Source: CAZSLI01 sp964607705
Lineage (GTDB): Bacteria; Actinomycetota; Coriobacteriia; Anaerosomatales; PHET01
NCBI GenBank assembly: GCA_964607705.1
Contig: CAZSLI010000033.1
Span: 1-8,648 of the forward strand
DNA: 8,648 nt
Reading direction: 5' to 3'
Shown: piece after piece, positions 1-6,095 of the stretch
Layout: each line of letters starts with the position of its first letter
Numbering within the stretch: the first letter of the stretch is position 1
The notes under the pieces: model-generated
Seen by the model: only the letters and a program-made list of their open reading frames with translations
Databases searched by the model: none
What the model was told of the DNA's origin: nothing
Translations under genes and position numbers: made by a program

Positions 1-3000
1 TGGTCTACTGCGACGTGTGCCACGCCAACTACGCCGACACTCGCGGTGCTGAAGTCCAGGCGGCCATCGAGGACACTAACGACGTCAAGTGCACCGCCTG
101 CCACGACGTCCAGACGGGACACCCCGACAAGGGCGGTCACTATGCATCGGCGACCGCGTCCGTAGGATGCGCCACGGGAGTTGCCTGTCATGGCAACGGT
201 TCCTCTCCGGTCGATATCCGGACGGTGCATGCCGACGCCTCAGCGGGTCCGTGTGCCGTGTGCCACGAGAACCCCGGACGCGTGCCGGACATCACGGCGA
301 AGACCGCCGAGTGCGCTTCGTGCCACTCCGCCTATCACACCGGTATCCCGGCCAAGCACACCTACTCGGCGATGCCGGCAACGTGCCAGAGCCCAACGTG
401 CCACGTGCGGACCTTGCCTGAGGCGCACGCGGAGTACATCGCGGGCCAGACGACGTACGCGACCGGTTGCGAGCTGTGCCATGCGAACCAGGTGCCCGGC
501 CGCATCCCGGCCGACGCGACTGCTGCGTGCTCGAGCTGTCACAGCGATATCCACCCGAATCCGGATCACACCGCGGATAACAGCCAGGGCTGCGTGGATT
601 GCCATGAGACAGCGGACGTCCTGACGCTCCACGCCGGGCGACCGGAGGGCGCATGTGACGTGTGCCACGCGAACCCTGGCCGCGTACCCACGCTGCCGGC
701 TGACGTCGAGTGCGACAACTGTCACGACTCGATCTCACCGGCTGACCCGAATCACTACTACTCGAAGTCGCACACTGCGGGCGATGGAACCGCGTATGGC
801 TACGCCTGCTCGACATGTCACAAGCTGGGCATGAAGCCTGAGCACGCGAAGCCGTCGAGCGGTCCCGTGAACTGTGTGACGTGCCACGAGACCAAGGTCG
901 ACGCGTTCGCTGGACCGTGGGACAAGAGTTGCAGCCAGTGCCACACGACGGCGCTGCACGCCGACTACGGCGGCAAGCATGTCTCCGGCAGCACCGACTG
1001 CGCGGGAAGCACGTGCCACGATGTCTCGGATGTTTCGACGCTGCACGCGAGCGCCGAGACGACGTTCGCCGGCATCTCTTTCACGAGCTGTCGGGTGTGC
1101 CATCGCGATTCCTCGTACGTCCCGAACACGACCACGTGTACCGACTGCCACGCGGGACACGGCGACTTGACGGCAAAGCACACCGCGACCAACAGCACCG
1201 AGTGCACTGGTTGTCACGCCTCAGGAAACGCTTATGACCTGCACAAGAACGCAGACGGCACCACCGACTGCGCGCTGTGCCACGACAATCCGGACCGCGT
1301 GCCGACGCTGCCGGCGACCGTCGACTGCGTGAACTGCCACGACTACTCGCCGGTCTATCCCGAGCATTACAACGAGACGACCCACACAGTGTCGTCGACG
1401 AGTGACTGGTCAGGCTCCGAAAACTACGGCGGACGCACTACCGCATGCTCGAGTTGTCACACAGGCTCGATGCAGCCGGCGCACTCGGCGAAGTGGACCG
1501 CCTCGGCGAGCTGCCTTGGCTGTCACACCGCCAAGCCGGCGGTAGTCGCCAACTGGGATCGCAACTGCTCGGCGTGTCACAGCGTCAAGCACGCAGCGAT
1601 CACCACGGCGCACGCGGGTGTCCCGCCCTCTGGCAACACGTGCCTCGGCACGGGCTGCCACGCGAACAACAGCACGGACCTCGTGACGGTCCACAAGGAT
1701 CTGGCTGCGGGCTGTGCCATCGCTAACGGAAACGGCGCCTGCCACGTCGCGGCCAGCAAGGACAGCAAGCCGACGACCAAGACGTGCGTGACGTGCCACC
1801 CGGGCAAGACCGATCAGCACGTGGCGCACAAGTACACGGCCGCTAGTGACTACTCGGCGACCACAAACACCGGGTGCACCAACTCGGGAACCGGCTGCCA
1901 TGGCTCGGACTCAGCGTATGAGGCCAAGAAGTATCACCCGACCTGCGCCGGCTGCCACGGCAGCTCGAGCTTTGCGGGGTATTCGGCGGCCAACTTCGAG
2001 TGCGTCAACTGCCACAACGCCAACTACTCCGGCGCACCCGACACGATCGCGCTGACCGACAAGGCACCCAACGGCCACTATGGCGAGACAACGCACACGG
2101 CGACGGCCATGACGCGTGTCGTGAGCGCCGGCGGCACCGCGTCGGCGGCCTGCTCGGACTGCCACGATGTCTCGCTCTATCCGGCTCACAGCTCCATGTC
2201 CTCGAGCAGCGGGTATGGCAGCGCGCTCGTCTGCGGAGAGTGCCACAACGACACTCACTCGAATGGCAACGCGCAGGTTCTCGCCAACTGGACGAACGAC
2301 AAGTGCGACGACTGCCACACCGTGAGCAGTAGCGCCATCATGCACTCGGCCACGTCCGCTCCGGTGGTCACCGCCTCTTCAAGCCTCGGTTGCCTCACGG
2401 GTGGCTCGATGTGCCACGTCCAGACCGACCTGCATGCGCTGCACAAGGATGCGCTGTCATGTGGGATCGACGGTTGCCACCAGACCAAGAACGTCAAGCC
2501 CACCAGCAAGACGTGCGGTGCGGGTAACGCGTGCCACACGGACAAGGCTGACGGCACCCACGGCGCCGGCGGCGAGATCGTGGAACCGTACTCGTACTGC
2601 ACGGACGCCGGATGCCACACCTTGGCCACCCAGGTCCACGACAACGCGGCGCATCCCAAGCAGTGCGCGTCGTGTCACGGACTGCCGGCTGAACAGCAGT
2701 GCATCTGCCACACCAAGACCGAGGTGCATGCGGTCACCGCGCATCCGGCGGATTGCGCCAAGTGCCACCCGTCCGGCACGTCGATGCCGCATGGCAACAT
2801 CACGCTCAAGCTGACGACGCCCTCCGCCTGGAGCGCGGCGTGCGACGACTGCCACGGTTCGGTACACAACCGCGGCGAGGACTGCTCCCGCTGCCACTCG
2901 CTGAGTGGGCTGCATAGCGAGGATAGCGACCACGTCAACAGCAACGGCGACTGCAAACACTGCCACAATATCCCTACTGTTGACCTCACCGACCCGTGCC

Positions 3001-5501
3001 TGACCTGCCACCCTGGCGGCAAGCCGGCCGAGGAGATCGGTACCGAGGATCCATTCACTAACTGTAGCGATTGCCACGGCAGCACTCACAACTCGGGTCA
3101 GGACTGCACGCGCTGCCATTCGGCGACGAGCACTCACGGCGTGTCGAGCCACGACCGCTACAGCTGCTCCCGTTGCCACGGCGTGCCGACCAACGGCACC
3201 GGCGGCAGCAGCCCGGGGGAGATTTACGAGCCGTACGGTGGCTGCACCGATTGCCACCCGGTCACGGTCGACGTTCACCGGCAGCCCTCGCATCCCAAGG
3301 AGTGCGTGGACTGCCACGGCAAGACGGACGCCTGCACCACGTGCCACACGGCAACGGTGATCCATCCGGTGCCCAGCCACAACGTGGACTGCACGAAGTG
3401 CCACACCAGTGGCGCCCCGAGTCCCGGTCCGGTCGCCGAGCCGTTCACTGCCTGCGATGACTGTCACGGGTACAGCGGGATCCACAACGAGTCCGCGCAT
3501 AGTGGCGTGAACTGCTTCACGTGCCACAGTGCGACCCCGGGCTGCATGAACACCGGTTGCCATACGCAGAGCAACATCCACGGTGAAGGCGCCCACACGA
3601 ATGCCGGTTGCACCACGTGCCACACCTCCGGAATCACGAAACCGCACCAGACCGTGACCTCGAAGCTTGGGACGTCCGACAGCAACTGGAAGACGGTGTG
3701 CGGCAGCTGCCATGGCGGTACGCACGACCGTGGACAGTGCTACGACTGCCATGCTCCGAACACCACGTCGAGCTCGAGCAGCTCGGGCGGTTCCAGCGGC
3801 TGGGGTGGTTCCGGCTACGGCAATGAAGACGTTCACGCTGTGGGCAGCCACATGAGCAACTCGCGCTGCCCGAAGTGCCACACGGTGGCGACGGCCGACC
3901 TCACCCTTGACTGCCTGAGCTGTCACCCCAATGGACAGTCGGTGCCCACTGCGCCGGCCGCGTACGGTTCGATCGCCGGAGCGGTGAAGCTCGCGGACGG
4001 CACACCGATCGCCGGGGCGGTCGTGAGTGCCAGCAACTCGGTGACAACCGCAGTCACGGCGGCCGACGGGTCATACCGACTGTCAGGTGTGCTCATCGGC
4101 ACCGGTATCCAGGTCAAGGCGGCGAAGCCTGGCTACGCTACGGTCACCAACACGGTGACTGTGAGCAAGGGTCAGCAGACCACGAGCAACTTCACGTTGG
4201 CCGCGGTGCCGACCGGCTCCGTCAGCGGCAAGGTAACGGTCGGCGGCACGGCGCTCGCGGGCGTCAAGGTTGTGATCCTGAGCAACGGCTACACCGCCAC
4301 CACTGACGCACTCGGCAACTACAGCTTCCCGAAGGTCGAGTACGGTACCTTCACCGTCAGGTGCATGGCTCCCGACTACGTCGACAACGATCAGTCGGTC
4401 GTCGTGTCCGGGCCGGGTCCGTACACGGTGAACTTCGCGATGTCGAAGCTCAGCAACATCGCGCTCAATAAGACGGCCACCACCTCGAGCAACTACTCGT
4501 CGAGCTACACCGGGGCGAAGGCCGTGGACGGATCGACCGCCACGTACTGGCGCTCCGGAGGCCGTTCGAGCACGGAGTGGCTCTCCATCGACCTGGGCGC
4601 TCCGTACGACCTGCAGAAGACCGTCACGAAGTGGAATGGCTCCTACTGGCCGCGCTCCTTCGAGATCCAGGTCTCCATGGACAACAGCACGTGGACGAAG
4701 GTCTGGTCCGCGAGTTCCAGCAGCTCCGCGATAACAACCGAGACGATCTCAGGTGCCATCGCAACCGGCCGCTATGTCCGCGTGTACTGCACGAGCGCCA
4801 ACAGCAGCAGCATCTACCAGCTGCAGGAGTTCCAGGTGCTTGCTCAGCCTGCGAAGCCGGGCACCGTCTCCGGTGTCGTCACGTCTGGCGGCTCTCCGCT
4901 CGCCGGCGCCACCGTCACACTCAGTGGTGGGGCAGGCACGGCGACGACCGCGGCTAACGGCTCCTACAGCATCAGCGCACCGCCGGGCGCCTACACCGTG
5001 ACGTTCGCCAAGACGAACTACACCACCGTGACACAGGCCGTGACGCTCGCGTCGGGCGGTACTGCGACGGCCGACGCGGCCATGGTCATGCCTTCGTACA
5101 ATGCGGCGAGGGGCAAGACATTCACCACCTCGAAGTCCGCTACCGGCTACGAAGCGGCGAAGGCCGGCGACGGCAGTACCTCGACGTACTGGGGCACCGG
5201 TTCTCTTAGCTCCACGACCAAGGCACAGTGGCTGATGACTGATCTCGGTGCCGCGACGGCAATCAACAAGGTCGTCGTGAACTGGGGTTCTTCGAGCTAC
5301 TACGCCAGGGCGTACACGGTTCAGACGTCGGCGGACGGCGTGACGTGGTCAACGATCTACTCGACCACTTCGAACACTTCGTCGAGTACGAGGACGATCA
5401 CGTTCACTACAGCGAACGTCCGGTACGTACGGGTGAACTGCAACGAGTACAACTCGTCGAGCGGCTACCGCATCTACGAGCTCGAGGCTTGGACGCCGTA
5501 G
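1..5501 (+). CDS. Giant exported multihaem c-type cytochrome with C-terminal discoidin-like domains (5' partial)
   Basis: The frame is open from the left edge (first full codon at 3). The GTG at 15 is not the start, because it lies between the two cysteines of a haem motif beginning at 9. In the 1832 visible residues I count 58 Cys...Cys-His sites, the last at 3912-3926: 46 CX2CH, 6 CX4CH and 6 with other spacings. Each covalent haem c would be attached outside the cytoplasmic membrane, so the protein should be secreted; the signal peptide is off-window. Many extra His residues (KH, LH, GH) could be distal ligands. With residue 1 at position 15, the C-terminus holds carboxypeptidase-regulatory-like domains at about 1318-1397, 1400-1477 and 1616-1692, and F5/8 type C domains at about 1480-1610 and 1695-1828. 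No membrane segment or LPXTG-type signal is seen at the end. A role in extracellular electron transfer is inferred. The class is very secure; the substrate and partners are unknown. Confidence 0.96.
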   Translation, partial: VYCDVCHANYADTRGAEVQAAIEDTNDVKCTACHDVQTGHPDKGGHYASATASVGCATGVACHGNGSSPVDIRTVHADASAGPCAVCHENPGRVPDITAKTAECASCHSAYHTGIPAKHTYSAMPATCQSPTCHVRTLPEAHAEYIAGQTTYATGCELCHANQVPGRIPADATAACSSCHSDIHPNPDHTADNSQGCVDCHETADVLTLHAGRPEGACDVCHANPGRVPTLPADVECDNCHDSISPADPNHYYSKSHTAGDGTAYGYACSTCHKLGMKPEHAKPSSGPVNCVTCHETKVDAFAGPWDKSCSQCHTTALHADYGGKHVSGSTDCAGSTCHDVSDVSTLHASAETTFAGISFTSCRVCHRDSSYVPNTTTCTDCHAGHGDLTAKHTATNSTECTGCHASGNAYDLHKNADGTTDCALCHDNPDRVPTLPATVDCVNCHDYSPVYPEHYNETTHTVSSTSDWSGSENYGGRTTACSSCHTGSMQPAHSAKWTASASCLGCHTAKPAVVANWDRNCSACHSVKHAAITTAHAGVPPSGNTCLGTGCHANNSTDLVTVHKDLAAGCAIANGNGACHVAASKDSKPTTKTCVTCHPGKTDQHVAHKYTAASDYSATTNTGCTNSGTGCHGSDSAYEAKKYHPTCAGCHGSSSFAGYSAANFECVNCHNANYSGAPDTIALTDKAPNGHYGETTHTATAMTRVVSAGGTASAACSDCHDVSLYPAHSSMSSSSGYGSALVCGECHNDTHSNGNAQVLANWTNDKCDDCHTVSSSAIMHSATSAPVVTASSSLGCLTGGSMCHVQTDLHALHKDALSCGIDGCHQTKNVKPTSKTCGAGNACHTDKADGTHGAGGEIVEPYSYCTDAGCHTLATQVHDNAAHPKQCASCHGLPAEQQCICHTKTEVHAVTAHPADCAKCHPSGTSMPHGNITLKLTTPSAWSAACDDCHGSVHNRGEDCSRCHSLSGLHSEDSDHVNSNGDCKHCHNIPTVDLTDPCLTCHPGGKPAEEIGTEDPFTNCSDCHGSTHNSGQDCTRCHSATSTHGVSSHDRYSCSRCHGVPTNGTGGSSPGEIYEPYGGCTDCHPVTVDVHRQPSHPKECVDCHGKTDACTTCHTATVIHPVPSHNVDCTKCHTSGAPSPGPVAEPFTACDDCHGYSGIHNESAHSGVNCFTCHSATPGCMNTGCHTQSNIHGEGAHTNAGCTTCHTSGITKPHQTVTSKLGTSDSNWKTVCGSCHGGTHDRGQCYDCHAPNTTSSSSSSGGSSGWGGSGYGNEDVHAVGSHMSNSRCPKCHTVATADLTLDCLSCHPNGQSVPTAPAAYGSIAGAVKLADGTPIAGAVVSASNSVTTAVTAADGSYRLSGVLIGTGIQVKAAKPGYATVTNTVTVSKGQQTTSNFTLAAVPTGSVSGKVTVGGTALAGVKVVILSNGYTATTDALGNYSFPKVEYGTFTVRCMAPDYVDNDQSVVVSGPGPYTVNFAMSKLSNIALNKTATTSSNYSSSYTGAKAVDGSTATYWRSGGRSSTEWLSIDLGAPYDLQKTVTKWNGSYWPRSFEIQVSMDNSTWTKVWSASSSSSAITTETISGAIATGRYVRVYCTSANSSSIYQLQEFQVLAQPAKPGTVSGVVTSGGSPLAGATVTLSGGAGTATTAANGSYSISAPPGAYTVTFAKTNYTTVTQAVTLASGGTATADAAMVMPSYNAARGKTFTTSKSATGYEAAKAGDGSTSTYWGTGSLSSTTKAQWLMTDLGAATAINKVVVNWGSSSYYARAYTVQTSADGVTWSTIYSTTSNTSSSTRTITFTTANVRYVRVNCNEYNSSSGYRIYELEAWTP
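654..1661 (+). repeat. Two tandem copies of a multihaem submodule inside the cytochrome gene
   Basis: Copy A starts at 654 (CDVCHANPGRVPTLPADV) and copy B at 1269 (CALCHDNPDRVPTLPATV), an offset of 615 nt or 205 residues. Both then run through the same order of sites: a CX2CH followed by a His-rich stretch, CS(T/S)CH, a CX2CH, CS(Q/A)CH, and a CX4CH (999-1019 in A, 1641-1661 in B) followed by a Leu/Val-His. The similarity is clear at protein level, but the DNA copies have diverged, which points to old duplication under selection. Related shorter units, seen by the CxxCH-x-NPGRVP signature, lie upstream near position 260. Confidence 0.75.
2841..3935 (+). repeat. Second repeated haem module (2841-3020 and 3699-3935) in the cytochrome gene
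   Basis: The first copy (2841-3020) reads CDDCHG, then VHNRG, CSRCH, a DHVNSN-like stretch, CKHCH, a VDLT segment and CLTCHPGG. The second copy (3699-3935) reads CGSCHG, THDRG, CYDCH, a SHMSNS stretch, CPKCH, an ADLT segment and CLSCHPNG. The four haem sites and the residues around them align. The second copy is longer because of a Ser/Gly-rich insert at about 3762-3824. The sequence between the copies (3021-3698) has related but less regular haem repeats. Confidence 0.72.
3762..3824 (+). other. Ser/Gly-rich low-complexity linker in the cytochrome
   Basis: These codons encode a run of Thr and Ser followed by Gly, Ser, Trp and Tyr, inserted inside the last haem module between CYDCH (3738-3752) and CPKCH. 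It has no Cys or His and looks like a flexible spacer. It separates the last two haem sites from the 56 preceding ones by roughly 40 residues, more than the usual spacing of about 22. Confidence 0.7.
3966..5498 (+). other. Haem-free C-terminal region: carboxypeptidase-regulatory-like and F5/8 type C domains
   Basis: The order is CarboxypepD_reg-like, CarboxypepD_reg-like, F5/8C, CarboxypepD_reg-like, F5/8C. The beta-sandwich units share the pattern G-(S/T)-(V/I)-x-G-x-V, a P/A-L/I-A-G-(A/V)-x-V strand and a T-x-A-x-G-x-Y-(S/R) strand. The discoidin-like units share an N-x-A-(L/R)-x-K start, a K-A-x-D-G-S-T-x-(T/S)-Y-W motif, a W-L-x-x-D-L-G strand and an R-Y-V-R-V strand near the end. F5/8C domains in general bind glycans, lipids or protein surfaces, so a role in cell-surface or matrix attachment is inferred. 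Domain calls are by eye. Confidence 0.85.
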
Positions 5502-5525
5502 CGTCTCATTGCCCAGAACCAAGGG

Positions 5526-5556
5526 AGGGCCCCGGGCAGATGCTCGGGGCCCTTTT
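5526..5556 (+). terminator. Rho-independent terminator of the cytochrome gene
   Basis: A perfect 9-bp GC-rich stem is formed by agggccccg (5526-5534) and cggggccct (5545-5553), with a 10-nt loop and a short T run at 5553-5556. It lies 24 nt after the cytochrome stop codon. It should insulate the ilv operon from read-through. Confidence 0.92.
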
Positions 5557-5564
5557 CCTTCTCG

Positions 5565-5596
5565 GCACGAGAGAGGCACGCCTTCACGTGTCGTGC
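5565..5596. repeat. Inverted repeat just upstream of the ilv promoter
   Basis: GCACGA (5565-5570) and TCGTGC (5591-5596) are perfect 6-bp inverted arms 20 nt apart, with the palindrome CACGTG (5586-5591) between them. The right arm ends 2 nt before the proposed -35 box. A third GCACGA occurs at 5646-5651, downstream of the promoter. This could be an operator, but arms this short are common in GC-rich DNA. Confidence 0.3.
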
Positions 5597-5598
5597 GA

Positions 5599-5627
5599 TT
5601 GCCGCCGCACAAGGGCTTCGCTATACT
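5599..5627 (+). promoter_or_regulatory. Sigma-70-type promoter of the T-box-ilvD-ilvB operon
   Basis: The -35 box TTGCCG (5599-5604, 4 of 6 to consensus) and the -10 box TATACT (5622-5627, 5 of 6) are separated by exactly 17 nt. Transcription would start near 5634, about 25 nt upstream of the T-box core, which fits a T-box leader transcript. Confidence 0.75.
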
Positions 5628-5657
5628 GCCGCCTACAACTGCACAGCACGACAGGCT

Positions 5658-5980
5658 TTGACGGGGAAGAGTAGAGGCCAATCCTCGCTCCAGAGAGCCG
5701 GGGTAGCTGGAAGCCCGGCGCAGGACGTCTCGAAACTGGCCCCCGAGCCACCCGGAAGAACGATCAGCCGTCTCCCACGCGGACGACCTTCGCAGGCGGC
5801 TGAGATAAGTAGGCCGGGTCGGTGGCATCCGTTACCTGCCGCACGAGTGGGCGCCTTCTTCGCGCGTCACTTCGGCCGTCGTGCCGGAGGACCGCCGAGA
5901 ACCCAGGCGCCAAGCGGGGTGGTACCGCGGGAGTCATGCTCTCGTCCCGGCGCGGGGCGGAAGCGTGCCCGCGGCCTTTT
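5658..5980 (+). promoter_or_regulatory. T-box riboswitch (leucine-type, transcription attenuation) controlling ilvD-ilvB
   Basis: The leader senses uncharged tRNA and should permit transcription of the operon when its amino acid is scarce. Stem I has a basal helix (CGGGG at 5662-5666 with CCCCG at 5741-5745, or a one-base slipped register), the S-turn AGTA (5670-5673) facing GAA (5732-5734), a proximal helix TCCTCGC with GCG-C-AGGA, and the distal AGAGAGC...GCTGGAAG signature with stem GCCGGG/CCCGGC (5697-5702/5714-5719). Stem II is CAGCCG/CGGCTG (5765-5770/5797-5802). The T-box core GGGTGGTACCGCG lies at 5917-5929. The antiterminator forms from GGG and GCGGGAG pairing with CTCTCGT and CCC (5939-5948), leaving the bulge TGGTACC (5920-5926). 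The specifier is most likely CUG (5736-5738, Leu), followed by a purine; an alternative register would give UGG or ACU. The T at 5923 fits a tRNA with discriminator A, as in tRNA-Leu, and argues against Trp. The class call is very secure; the amino acid is less so. Confidence 0.93.
5949..5980 (+). terminator. T-box-linked intrinsic terminator (attenuator)
   Basis: GGCGCGGG (5949-5956) pairs with CCCGC-G-GCC (5968-5976) with one bulged G, capped by an inner GC/GC pair around GGAA, and is followed by TTTT (5977-5980). It lies directly after the antiterminator strand. The run of four T is short but the stem is very GC-rich. An alternative 7-bp pairing of CCGCGGG (5925-5931) with CCCGCGG (5968-5974) would capture the T-box itself and could be the actual switch. 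Confidence 0.72.
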
Positions 5981-6095
5981 GGTATCCGGACCCGTTTCAC
6001 CTCAAGCAGACGCCACGCATCGGCGTCGCTTTCCCGCACCGTGCGGCCGGCTCCGGCGGAAGCCACCGTCCTGACAAGGACGGAAGGGCACGCTT
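5981..6095 (+). promoter_or_regulatory. Distal leader with two hairpins and the ilvD ribosome-binding site
   Basis: No gene is seen here. One hairpin is GACGCC/GGCGTC (6009-6014/6022-6027) with a 7-nt loop, followed by CTTT. A second, CCGTCC/GGACGG (6066-6071/6078-6083), has a 6-nt loop, and its right arm runs into the purine-rich GGAAGGG (6082-6088) that lies 7 nt before the ilvD ATG and is the likely Shine-Dalgarno region. The second hairpin could therefore limit ribosome access. Confidence 0.5.

Noticed and set aside
15..17. GTG as the start codon of the cytochrome
   Set aside because: It falls inside a CDVCH haem motif that starts at position 9, and the frame is open to the left edge, so the gene begins upstream.
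2457..3926. 489-residue minus-strand open frame inside the cytochrome gene
   Set aside because: It is an antisense shadow: its Arg/Ala/Val-rich, low-complexity translation has no recognisable domain, and the + strand frame carries dozens of haem motifs.
1..3926. CRISPR array or DNA-level tandem repeat suggested by the periodic TGCCAC pattern
   Set aside because: The period follows codons for Cys-His of haem motifs, spacing is irregular, and the intervening DNA is coding and divergent.
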